Positions 42,501-50,035 of a stretch of DNA of 64,000 nucleotides are shown piece after piece. The notes below the pieces were generated by a model, which was not told the DNA's origin, searched no databases, and saw only the letters and a list, made by a program, of their open reading frames with translations. The position numbers and the translations under genes are program-made. The stretch spans positions 62,001-126,000 of the forward strand of contig JAQGDQ010000135.1 in NCBI GenBank assembly GCA_030141605.1, in the 5' to 3' direction. The number at the start of each line of letters is the position of its first letter. Position 1 is the stretch's first letter. This stretch comes from Tubiluchus corallicola (lineage: Eukaryota; Priapulida; Priapulimorpha; Priapulimorphida; Tubiluchidae).

Positions 42501-43599
42501 TGACTAGTGCGGCGACTGCACCGTTCTGAGCATTTTCGGCCACAGTTGCAAATTCTGCTGTACTTGGTATGTAGCGGAACGTGATTTGAGGGCTGTGATC
42601 ATTTTCATCAATTAAATGCACTTTAACAAAGGCACGTCCAGTGTAATAAGGTACGCCGTGGTCTCGAGCTTGCACAGTAAAAATGCACTCTCTGTTACAA
42701 GACAGTTTCTCAGCCACGGTTATCACATCACCACTGTGAGCATCAACTTGAAAATTATTTGAATCGTCAATAAGAAAGTAGCTAATCTGAGCGTTTTGTC
42801 CAATGTCACTATCAGTTGCACGTACTTGCAAAATACTCGTGCCAGGAGGCGTGTTTTCTTTTATGCTAACAGAATATTCACTGTGGTCGAATATTGGAGG
42901 GGAATCATTAAAATCAATAACTGTGATGTTCACAATTAAATATCCATACAATGGTGGCGTGCCACCATCACGGGCTGAAATGTTCAATAAATAGTGATCA
43001 GTCGTTTCCCTATCTAACAACTCTACATTTTCTAGATGCAGAAAGGCGATGTCACCGCTAGGACTAGTAGTATCAACAAGTCGAAACTTGTTCTCACCAT
43101 TGCCAGATATGATCTCGTACTTGGTTGTAATGCCGTTGATACCAGCATCTCTGTCCGTCGCTGTGTGTAGAATGTGCTGTGTGCCAACAGCAGCATTCTC
43201 TGACCACCGCACGTTAATAACACTGTCAGGAAAAATTGGAAAGTTGTCGTTCTCATCAAGAACAGTTATTTTTACTTCAATTGGATATGTAGGATAGCTG
43301 CTTAGAACAACCAAATCTATTTCATCGGTTAGCAGTTTTTCCCTGTCGATCACAATACTTGTTGTCACTTCCCCACTCGTCGGATTCAGTGCAAACAGCC
43401 TGGTTTCTTCGCTGAAGCGATATGTGAAACCCAGCTTTGTCGGAATCTCCCCAACTAGCGTTCCGGATGGTTGATTCTCCGGAATGTGGAATTCCACTTT
43501 GTCTGTGACATGGCTGATATAGCTCAAGTGCGTGGGCTTTACAATGGCAAGACAGACACAGGTAAATAGCATGCATGAGCTGCTCCACATCACAGGCAT
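403..43599 (-). CDS. FAT4: FAT4-type giant cadherin (fat ortholog), 5' half, nine exons, runs off the left edge
   Basis: In other animals this is a single-pass giant cadherin that binds Dachsous in trans and signals in planar cell polarity and Hippo growth control. Coding segments 43599-38491, 18051-17889, 15158-14956, 12535-12359, 9610-9406, 8786-8581, 5807-5588, 1879-1208 and 583-403 join in frame with GT-AG introns. They give about 2378 residues: a signal peptide, then EC1 to about EC23 with DxNDN linkers. Assignment to FAT4 rather than FAT1-3 or Dachsous rests on EC1 features (GFTYR.SE, LVVLSS.PTYP.EV), on EC10 (PVN.RFF.V, AFGIFPDG, KSELDRE-like) and on each remembered mammalian FAT4 linker having a counterpart in order, including the non-canonical EC15 linker. 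The known family has 34 EC repeats, EGF and laminin-G modules; these remaining parts are outside the window. Symbol by orthology. Confidence 0.93.
584..1207. other. FAT4 intron 8
   Basis: A 624-bp AT-rich intron with a short CAA-rich stretch near 790-815. Nothing else is evident. Confidence 0.8.
1208..1879 (-). CDS. FAT4: FAT4 coding exon 8: end of EC20, EC21, most of EC22
   Basis: The acceptor TTTTTTCAG precedes GTGAAG; length 672 nt, phase 1 to phase 1. It encodes NYTLTVMAMDKG, DENDNSPTF, EC21 (ISEDISVG ... YDRDSGNNGEVRYYIV), DINDSPPVF and EC22 (YVVHVLENMSKLP ... LDRELRDTYWLSIVATDSG). The donor is GTTTGT, weaker than all the others in this gene, but it is the only site giving the phase needed to join the next exon as TDSG-VPMLSGTG. 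Confidence 0.92.
3762..3862. repeat. Degenerate A-rich tandem repeat
   Basis: About six imperfect copies of a 15-17 bp unit of the form AAAAAGTCACAGG (variants AGCCGCAG, AGCCACAGG, AGTGATAGG, AGGCACTGG) lie immediately before the telomere-like tract. Confidence 0.75.
3863..3904. repeat. Interstitial telomere-like (CCCTAA)n tract
   Basis: The sequence reads AACCCTAACCCTAA, then diverged units (CTCAACCTTAA) and CCCCTAACCCCTAA. TTAGGG is the usual metazoan telomere repeat outside arthropods, so this short tract may be a repaired break or a transposition relic. Confidence 0.7.
5588..5807 (-). CDS. FAT4: FAT4 coding exon 7: EC19/20 linker and most of EC20
   Basis: The acceptor TCTGTTTTAG precedes GATGTG and the donor is GAGAGA followed by GTACGT; length 220 nt, phase 0 to phase 1. 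It encodes DVNDMAPQF, ENAPIGS, VDADEGKNSYVEYSLYS and RFSIGPVDGIL...LDRE. The NSYVEY...KFSIG.(V/I)DG signature is shared with mammalian FAT4 EC20. Confidence 0.93.
6421..6740. repeat. Tandem repeat, about 121-bp unit, 2.6 copies
   Basis: The landmarks AATTAATCTG (6427, 6549, 6670) and GAAAACAATGAT (6484, 6605, 6719) recur with a period of 121-122 bp, and 114 in the last, truncated copy. The first two copies are nearly identical over AAGTATTTCCATCATAGTC and the following 30 bases. Confidence 0.9.
7694..7720. promoter_or_regulatory. Possible nuclear-receptor element cluster
   Basis: Three AGGTCA-like hexamers occur in 27 bp: AGGTCA, a 3-bp spacer, TGACTT (inverted, one mismatch), then AGGTCA again. 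This would be an imperfect inverted repeat with 3-bp spacing plus a half-site. It is a motif match only. Confidence 0.25.
8581..8786 (-). CDS. FAT4: FAT4 coding exon 6: EC19
   Basis: The acceptor CTGTCCACAG precedes GAAAGA and the donor is CTGCAG followed by GTATGC; length 206 nt, phase 1 to phase 0. It encodes GKNAELEFTI, KKMLDRETDSFYQLTVEAKD and SATTSVTIILQ. This is the same short insertion-containing repeat that in mammalian FAT4 reads ALDRESQSFYNLVVQVHD. Confidence 0.92.
8787..9405. other. FAT4 intron 5
   Basis: A 619-bp intron with no recognisable element. Confidence 0.8.
9406..9610 (-). CDS. FAT4: FAT4 coding exon 5: end of EC18, start of EC19
   Basis: The acceptor TTCATCTAG precedes GATGAG and the donor is TTCAG followed by GTAGGT; length 205 nt, phase 0 to phase 1. 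It encodes HYIFTVQAADRGQPS, linker DVNNHAPVF (second Asp of DxNDN replaced by Asn), YTVDTVMEDVPIGSS and VVATDADSG. Confidence 0.92.
9611..12358. other. FAT4 intron 4
   Basis: A 2.7-kb intron with a 47-bp tandem duplication (10708-10797) and a (TA)9 run at 10860-10877. I find no exon. Confidence 0.8.
10708..10797. repeat. 47-bp direct tandem duplication
   Basis: Two adjacent copies starting ATATTCATTTCACAC at 10708 and 10755 differ at only a few positions, including A/G in ACACAATAG versus ACACGATAG. Confidence 0.9.
12359..12535 (-). CDS. FAT4: FAT4 coding exon 4: EC18
   Basis: The acceptor AATACAG precedes GTACTG and the donor is GAAGAG followed by GTATGT; exactly 59 codons, phase 0 on both sides. 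It encodes VLEDARVG, VEAEDRDTGANGNVTYAI and ASVLHYEE, which align to mammalian FAT4 EC18 (PED...ATDDDSGVNGEITY...LLDYE). Because both phases are 0, skipping it would keep the frame. Confidence 0.92.
13896..14004. repeat. Trinucleotide microsatellite (CAC)n/(CAT)n
   Basis: Six CAC-type units are followed by interrupted ATC/CAT and CGT units over about 110 bp. Confidence 0.9.
14560..14860. promoter_or_regulatory. CpG-rich noncoding block with TATA-like palindrome
   Basis: CpG dinucleotides are frequent here (CGAATTCGGCCGGGG, GCGCATCGG, GGGCGGTTCGG), in contrast to the CpG-poor flanking intron. It also holds an inverted ACCGCC...GGCGGT pair and the palindromic TATTTATAAATA. It could be an enhancer, an internal promoter or an unmethylated element. 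No coding potential was recognised. Confidence 0.35.
14956..15158 (-). CDS. FAT4: FAT4 coding exon 3: rest of EC17, start of EC18
   Basis: The acceptor TTTTTCAG precedes GCCAGG and the donor is GAG followed by GTAAGA; length 203 nt, phase 1 in and phase 0 out. It encodes PFSIDPTTGMI, TLDREETGKY, VRASDG and the linker DVNDNAPSF, then FAFEV of EC18. The base composition is CpG-rich compared with its neighbours, as is the noncoding DNA just downstream in the gene. Confidence 0.93.
16230..16495. repeat. Minisatellite, about 45-50 bp unit, five to six diverged copies
   Basis: The unit is approximately TTTCCAACATTTATTCCTAA followed by ATAGCTGTAGAGAAAAA. Copies differ by substitutions and small indels, so open frames across it (for example 16165-16434) are repeat artefacts. 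Confidence 0.8.
17630..17810 (+). mobile_element. Possible tRNA-derived SINE fragment
   Basis: A near-consensus Pol III B box (GGTTCAATACT, against GGTTCRANNCC) is followed by a GC-richer tail (CTCGCGCTGG ... GTCCACGCCACGG) unlike the flanking intron. No A box was found, so the head may be lost. Confidence 0.3.
17889..18051 (-). CDS. FAT4: FAT4 coding exon 2: EC16/EC17 linker and start of EC17
   Basis: The acceptor CTCTTTCAG precedes GTTGAG and the donor is CAAG followed by GTATGT; length 163 nt, entry phase 0, exit phase 1. It encodes VEIQLIDVNDSPPVF, then YAFFVPED and VTATDPDKGDTIHYHIYQ. This matches the mammalian FAT4 stretch in the same place (DINDNPPVF ... MDADEGANALVTYTI), although the DxGxN turn is shorter here. 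Confidence 0.93.
21520..21595. repeat. (GA)n microsatellite
   Basis: About 75 bp of AG repeats with a few AAAG interruptions. It explains the Ser/Leu-rich and Arg/Glu-rich open frames on either strand at 21.34-21.87 kb. Confidence 0.95.
29862..29881. promoter_or_regulatory. p53-family response element, 19 of 20 positions
   Basis: The half-sites ACGCATGTCT and AAACATGCTC abut with no spacer. Against RRRCWWGYYY the second is perfect and the first has one mismatch at position 2. It lies in intron 1 of the cadherin gene. It is a motif match only. Confidence 0.3.
35025..35044. repeat. (TA)n run
   Basis: About ten TA units next to an A-rich ATAAAATAAAA stretch. Confidence 0.9.
35652..35675. repeat. 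Short dispersed repeat, copy 1
   Basis: A 24-bp block of the form GTGTTYGGGATCGGAG followed by TCGYTATG also occurs at 51166-51189, with two differences. Both copies are followed within about 40 bp by a C-rich stretch ending in RAGCATC. Confidence 0.55.
36860..36931 (-). mobile_element. tRNA-derived SINE or tRNA pseudogene
   Basis: The minus strand has a perfect Pol III A box (TGGTGTAATGG) and a perfect B box (GGTTCGATTCC) at tRNA spacing. The acceptor arms (ACCTTTG and TGGAGTT) pair at six of seven positions if wobbles are allowed. The anticodon arm is poorly paired, so it is unlikely to be a working tRNA. Confidence 0.6.
38491..43599 (-). CDS. FAT4: FAT4 coding exon 1: signal peptide, EC1-EC15 and most of EC16
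   Basis: This exon holds 1703 codons with no stop. The first ATG at 43599 starts a protein with a hydrophobic stretch at residues 9-20 (CMLFTCVCLAIV), so the start is probably genuine. EC1 runs to about residue 123 (linker LDENDNFPIF). Further linkers include DFNDSPPIF, DENDHSPQI, DVNDHKPVF, DVNDQAPEF, DVNDNSPVF, DKNDNAPEF, DVNDHTPMF, DANDNFPVF, DQNDNAPKF, DYNDNAPKF, DENDNSPIF and DVNDNQPKF. The EC7/EC8 linker at residues 754-767 and the EC15/EC16 linker (HNDNIKGPEF) lack the canonical calcium motif. The exon ends at ACTACTCAA followed by donor GTGAGT (phase 0). A good acceptor (TTTTTAG) ends at 43678, so the transcribed exon probably begins at 43677 with 78 nt of 5'UTR. Confidence 0.95.
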
Positions 43600-43677
43600 C
43601 AGGACTCTTTTTTCAGCAACTTCACAATGTAAAATTGTTCATCTTTTCTTGCCGATACTTAGCTGTTCCCCAAGGAC
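43600..43677 (-). other. FAT4: FAT4 5'UTR part of exon 1, with acceptor of a 5'UTR intron
   Basis: On the minus strand a T-rich tract ending TTTTTAG stops at 43678 and is followed by GTCCTTGGGG. No in-frame ATG lies between there and the chosen start at 43599. This implies at least one noncoding exon further right. I could not fix its position; the strongest donor-like site is TTG followed by GTGAGT at about 45288. Confidence 0.5.
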
Positions 43678-43954
43678 CTAAAAATAAAATAATATGTTAC
43701 TTACTTTAAATCTTAATATCAAAACTATAAATTATCAATGATGGTACAAATCAACAATTTTGAAAGAAAATGTAGAAATGTGAAAAAACTGGATCACAGC
43801 TCGGAGAAAATTAAATCAATTAATCAAACTTAATATAAGCTAATTTGTTAGATTTGCTCTAGCACGAGCGATCTAACTGTGGAAATACCGAACTGGCTGG
43901 CAATTAAGCTGGTAACCAGTTACAAGAGATGAGCTTTGAGCTGCACAATGTTGA

Positions 43955-44029
43955 GGAACATGGAAGCTTAGTAGTTACGGCACCTGCTTGTAAGCAGAAG
44001 GTCTCTGGTTCAAATCCAGGCTATGCTCC
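43955..44029 (+). mobile_element. tRNA-Thr-like element (anticodon TGT), SINE head or tRNA pseudogene
   Basis: The A box is AAGCTTAGTAG (one mismatch) and the B box GGTTCAAATCC is perfect. The T-arm pairs CTGG with CCAG, and the acceptor arms AACATGG and CTATGCT pair at six of seven positions. The anticodon region CTGC-TTGTAA-GCAG resembles tRNA-Thr(UGU) with one loop base missing. A TTTTT run at 44034 would stop Pol III. The D-arm and short anticodon loop suggest it is not functional. Confidence 0.6.
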
Positions 44030-46140
44030 AAACTTTTTCACATTATCTGTTTCTCAAAATTTAATTAGCAGTGGATTTGTATCTTCATTAAATTTAATAC
44101 TGTCACACTTTTACGAAACATTTAATTATTATATAACACCATAATCATTAAAACACATATTTCGCCAGGATTTATGTTTACAGAACTTTATTATAACGTA
44201 ATATTATGATAAATTATAGAACTTTCCTATATAATAACACTATGATAACATCAACATCAGGTAATGTATGTCTTTGTTGCAGTTAAAAAATTGATAGGTA
44301 AAATCACACACATCATCACTTACATAAATCGTAGCATACTCAAATTATCAATTAATCAGGGATTTAGGATGTATTAATTGCAAAAAAAAAATAATTGACT
44401 TATGAGACCATCAATCCCAGACCACGAGAGTCAATCGTCTCATTATTTTAAATGACACATACTTATTTGAAGATGTTTTTTTAAATCAAAAGAATTTTAC
44501 AAACCTAAAAAATAAATATATTGGACTTGTCTGCGTTTACTAACTACTCAAACACAGGTGATGAATTAGTATTAATTTGACGAAACTGTTATTAATTTGA
44601 GCTTGCTTTTTAAAATTAAATAAACTTTTGAATGATTTATTTAGTGCGTAACACACTAGTTAACTCAACTTATGGAAGAATAAAACAAGAACTTCACATG
44701 TAATTTTTAATTTCATTTAAAGAATCCCTCTTTTGTTTTTCATCCAGTCTTGTACAAAAAAATTATCAGAGAAGATGGCAACTGTGCAAATGCAGAGTTT
44801 CAAAATAATCTATTATGTACACATGTAAGAATTATTATTATCAGTTAGGTATCAGCTTTATTTAACATCAAAACTACAGAAAACTACAAGTGGAAGTTAG
44901 AAGTGTTTTTTACAGAGCATGGATGCCAAGAATTTTAAAAACTTGAAAGTTCTTCATGTGAACAAAATAAATAAAATAGAGAAAAGTAATAAAATAAAAA
45001 CGCTGAATTTTTTGCATATGTACAAAACACAATGGAATAGAACAAGGCAGAAGGGCACGAAAAGGATGGAACAGTTCAGAAAAAGACTGAGCAGGACAGA
45101 GAACAGAAATGCAAAGAATAACGGAGCCAAATTTTCAAAGAGAACAGAGAAAATACTGCCATACAGCTCTGACATCAAATGTGTAAGAGAGAGAAAGAGT
45201 AATAACTGGATATCATAAATTGTATAAAACTCGTTTAAACTAAGTACATTGTAGTGTCAGCCTATACTGTGCGAAACTGGCACTCACCAAGATTTAAGTA
45301 ACACCTGAATTAGAAAGTCAGCAATCACATCATGAATACAATTTTTAATTACGTTCGGGGTAACTATAATCAACTGTCGAAATTTCTGAAACCTGCTTTT
45401 GATATACAGTCTACGCGAATGAACACGATATTAATTAGACTTCTATTATGCACACATCTAATGTACATGTATACCATTTGGTACTATAGAGAACTAGCGC
45501 GTTTTAGGTAATTTTTAATAACGTAATATATTTAACGTGTGTTGAGCTAGTGGCTTTGTGCCCACTTGATATACACTGCACGAACAGCTTACGAAATTCG
45601 TTAATAGCCGTCAATGTCTTTGTGAAACTCGTTACCTGTAGCTATTGAAAATTAACAAAAGCAGCTGAAATAACCATGATAAAAAGCTAATTTTAATGAT
45701 AAATCAAACCTTTCCGCATACCTTTATTACATCCTGACAAAAAGAAATTTGGCACCACATTCACATTACGTCTTGAGTTTTACACGAATCATTTCATTCA
45801 GCTATTAGCTAGTATTGTGAGAAATACAGCATCACACACTCTTGTAACGCTTTCTGATCACCACTGACGCAAACGTGCTAATCCATTCAAGCAACCTGCG
45901 GCCGACGTGCTGTCATCGCATGTGCCAAATTTTAACACCAGATGACAGCACCATTCAGTACAGTAATTTTATTTTTATCGGTAATATCATGCTAAGCTGT
46001 AAACTTAGGACTTCAACACTGCACATACATATATTCTATTTTTCTATATAATTCGCAATAACGGACCTTGAAAGTAAATAATAGGTGGAGATTGATGCTG
46101 TTCAACGACGTTTATTTTTTTTGTTATAAGTAACATAGAT

Positions 46141-46421
46141 TTGTACGACAAAGTCAAGGAAGAAAAATGGACCGTAGGAAGATAAAACGCAGAAGACTTA
46201 ACTGGGTGGGGCATGCTTTGAGATTACCGTAAGACAGTCCCTTACTAAAGCTTTTCATGAATCAATTGAATTCAATCATCAATGAATGTTTAGGGGAGGT
46301 AGAATGTTCACGTGGATGGATTTCACACAAAACGCCTCAACTTTAATTCTGAAAGATACTTCATCGTGGAGAGTAGCAACAGAACGTACCGTTTGGCGGC
46401 AGAAGGTGGCGGTGTAATGTC
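46141..46421 (+). mobile_element. LINE reverse-transcriptase C-terminal relic
   Basis: Plus-strand translation gives KIKRRRLNWVGHALRLP, a stop, then a shifted stretch GRMFTWMDFTQNASTL and SSWRVATERTVWRQKVAV, and a stop. The RRRLxWxGHxLR and W(R)xAxxRxxWRxxV patterns are typical of the C-termini of RTE/CR1-like non-LTR retrotransposons. Stops and frame breaks show it is dead. Confidence 0.65.
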
Positions 46422-46555
46422 ATTGGATGATTGATATAATATCATACTGTGATGAACAGGTGAATGTGCATTGTACATTTATTCATATGCACCAGGCCAA
46501 CCAACCTACAGGTAATGTTATGATCTCCACTTTAAACCAGGAAGCCCACATAACT

Positions 46556-46790
46556 TTACTTGCGATTAGTTGAGCAGTAGTTTCCTGCGGAAAAAACGAA
46601 CAATGACATCGTCAGTTGTCTGTGTTCTGTCGTCGGATGCACTTCTCCTGTCTGCCTGCCGAGTGTCCTTGGTCCTGTCGTATTTGAAGCATTGCCGTCA
46701 GGTTTTGTTTTACTTGTCGTTATGCAGCACTTACCCGCATCACCGATGGCGGGCCGTAAGGCTATCAACCGGGTCGAACCACGAAATAAT
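46556..46790 (-). repeat. Unclassified repeat-like CpG-containing block
   Basis: GC- and CpG-richer than the flanks. A B-box-like GGTTCGACCC sits at its right end on the minus strand. The open frames on the minus strand (70 codons at 46556-46768, and one ending RFFRRKLLLN) look like mobile-element debris rather than a gene. It lies just beyond the LINE relic. Confidence 0.3.
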
Positions 46791-48805
46791 ATGATATGAT
46801 GACGTACATTACTATACTGAATAAAGTGAGTATAAATATTTCGCTAAGATAAGTAATCAAAGAAAGTCAGTTATAAGTTATTAAGAAAAAATTGCCAGTC
46901 AGTCAAGTGGACGACTGGAAAAAAGAAGCTCTTTGAGTTAGCTACATCAGCAACCAAATCGCTAGAAATTTATTAGAAATCTCACTTTCCCACAGCACAT
47001 ACTAATTTATTTTAACGTAAAATTCTAATATATTAATGTTTCCTAAATTCGGCTAAGTATACCTAAAGCGTTAAGCCAACTGTAGCCTCAATCATACAAG
47101 TATTTTTAGGAATGTAATTTAAGTGAGCTAAGAAACCATCATCGGCCCCAACCACCTGAAAAATATTTGGTTTTACTGCGTATTTTGCATCGCGAGATCA
47201 CTGCTGTAATACAGAAGGTTTTACAGATGCTTTACATTGGCCAAAGACTCTGCGTTATTCTTGGCAGGAGTAACATTATTCGTTTGCTTACGAAATATTT
47301 ATCGGTATTATTGATAAGTAAATAACTAAATAAATAATGGGTTTTACACCAATAATGGTGTTGTGAGTCACACCATACAACAGCAGTAACTGAATACAAG
47401 CTGTTGTAATAAAAATACAAAAGAGAAAAAAGACGATTAAACAATAAGACGTAATATTGTTATAAGAAACATGGCTTTCAAAAAAATTGAGAGAACTGAC
47501 AATGTTTAAGCAGCTTAAGACCAAATGTGACAAAAAATCTTTTTACTGTAATTTAGAATGTAGTTTTCAGTATTACTATTTATGATAACAGGTAATGCTG
47601 AACGTTTGTAATACTTTCTTCGAATTTTAGGGTGGCTGATTTGTTAGAACTGCGAGTAGTACAACTGCTCTCACTAAGCTGTAAAAGAGGAAGCAAGCGT
47701 CTATAGACGGTATTAGATAATGCTGGAAGTAAAATTAGAGGTTAATTTTTGTCTGCAATTTTGTAGGATAATCAAGTTATGTTTATTTAAAGCATCATCA
47801 TAAGAAATACTATCTTAGGTAAAAATTACGTGGCAAATTATTAAAAATTTAATATTTTAATACTGGCAGTTTGAGTTCGATTTACAGACGAGCTCCATAC
47901 AGATGCGTACTCACTGCTATAATAATTAATGGTGAGTAGTTGTTTTTAATTACTGCTACATAAAAACCTAATGCAACTTCTTTTAATAAATAAATTACAA
48001 AATTTAAATTCAATTATATTTAATTATACAAATTTTATTTATTCTAATTAATTCGTTTTAATTTTCTATGTTGCAGAGGCTCTGCGATCCTACATGTTAT
48101 TGTATAAACCGAAATTCAATTTCTAACAGACAGATTTAAGCTTTTGTCGCTCGATAGATGCCGCCGCAAAGCGCTTGGACATAGCTGGATGCACCTGGGT
48201 TACCCTGGAAATACTCATGTCAAAGTTTGATGAATCATTCTTGAATGATTACAGTCAGTGTGGTTTTGACAGCTACGATAAAACCAAAGTTAGGACTGTA
48301 AAGCAGTCGAAGAAAGGCTTAATTGCTAAACCAAATAAATTGTAGAGCTTCGTATTTACTTATATTATCTAATAACTATTACTATTACTACTATTTCTGC
48401 TGCTGCTATAGTTACTACTACTACTAGGAACTATTTGAACCACATGGTTTTTGTCCGCAACTTGTAGGCTTGTGTGATATTATCATTATAAATGATCGAC
48501 CATCGCAGTCTCTGCCGCATGATTTATGGTAGCAAGATCCATGTTCTCCGTTTTTAATTGCTTCAGTGATGACCATCCAGTTAGTGACGTCGACTAACAG
48601 GTTTCTTGACATAGACCTATTATGGCGCAGGCAATTATCACTATAGGAACGCATCTATTGTTTCTCTCTTCCTTAGCGTTCTAATTTCCAGGACAACCAA
48701 ACAAACCAGCATCTTTAATATAGCAGCTGAAGTTTCTTACATAGTTTGCCTAGAAGAATGAAACGGTTTCTCAGAAGTATCGCATAAATCGGCTTAATCT
48801 CATTT

Positions 48806-48811
48806 TATAAA
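48806..48811 (+). promoter_or_regulatory. TATA-like box of the RS-rich gene
   Basis: TATAAA lies 31 bp before the proposed start codon. If used, it would leave a 5'UTR of only a few bases, so either the leader is very short or transcription starts elsewhere. Confidence 0.25.
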
Positions 48812-48841
48812 CAACGAAGTAGTCGACACGCACCAATTGAA

Positions 48842-49992
48842 ATGTCAGTTATTCAAAGACTTATCGCATATTTTAAGCCACAGCCGAAAAGACAACGTAG
48901 GCCCACTTCAAACTTTACAGGTTAGTGATAGAACTTAGCAGCAAATTAGCTTGCACTTTAGTTAGCCTTGGTTTTCTAAAATTTTATTTATTTATCTATT
49001 TATTTAACTATTTTCACATACTGTAGCAGCGAAGCAAGTCGTATGTTTATTGCTAAAGTACAAATATGAAATCCTGGTGAACAAATAATAGATTCTTCAG
49101 AGCGACTTCCACGTGGAACTCGCACCTTGTAAAAACTTTGGACGGACACCGTTTAAAAAAACGTTAAAAGAAACTTAAAACGCAAACGGATATTTCCGTT
49201 GTCTTCTCCATCTTTCTTAACTCCCTCTGAGGAAGATAGAACGAAACTTTAAGCTAAATTGCTCTTTTATACTAATTTATGATTCTGTGTATCTTTAGTT
49301 AAGCATTTTAGTTTTTTGTTTTATTTTATTTTCAGTCTGACTTGTTTTTGTGATTTCGTCATTTTTTTTAAAAAAATACTGCAGCTCATTGTTTTTTGTT
49401 ATTTAGATTATAGTGTTTTAGACTATATACGCATCTTTTATGTTTTATTATATGTTCGACTATATTTTACCGCTTCCATTTATTTGTAGTTTATACACGT
49501 GATATGATTGTGCGACTCTCACGTAACGGCGTACCAAATAAATTACAAATTACATACTATTTAGAGAGCATAGAGTAATAATTAAGCAACAGCAGTTTTT
49601 CTGAGCCAAATTTTACTGAATATTTTAACACATTTAAGAAAACTGAAATTGAACAGAACTGCTCAAAAAACGCTAGGCAAGTCAAAATTGATGTCAGCTT
49701 AGGCTTGCCATTGGCAAAAATTGCTTTACTCTGCTTTTGATCTTTATATGTTATTCAGTTTTAATCATAGGCTTGTCCAGCCAGTTAGAAACACACTTAC
49801 CATTTTTAAAACACCACTTAAAAGCTTTCTGTTCTAAATGGCTATTAAATTGTAATTATTTAGCCGAATTAATTTACATGCAATTAAGTTGCGACTAACC
49901 TTTATATTTTATACGTAAAATGTATTGCGTGTATTAGTCTTTCATCTGCGCGTCCAAATTTATTGTAGCATGTAGATTTCAAGTTATTATTA

Positions 49993-50035
<43 letters not shown>

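Larger units (their letters stand above)
43678..48841. other. Region between the cadherin gene and the RS-rich gene
   Basis: This presumably contains the FAT4 promoter and noncoding first exon, neither of which I can place. It holds a tRNA-Thr-like element (43955-44029), a LINE relic (46141-46421), a CpG-containing repeat-like block (46556-46790), and AT-rich DNA near 47990-48060. Confidence 0.6.

Noticed and set aside
44919-45218. 99-codon Lys/Arg/Asn-rich plus-strand frame
   Set aside because: It lies in purine-rich DNA with short internal repeats and has no domain. It is probably compositional.
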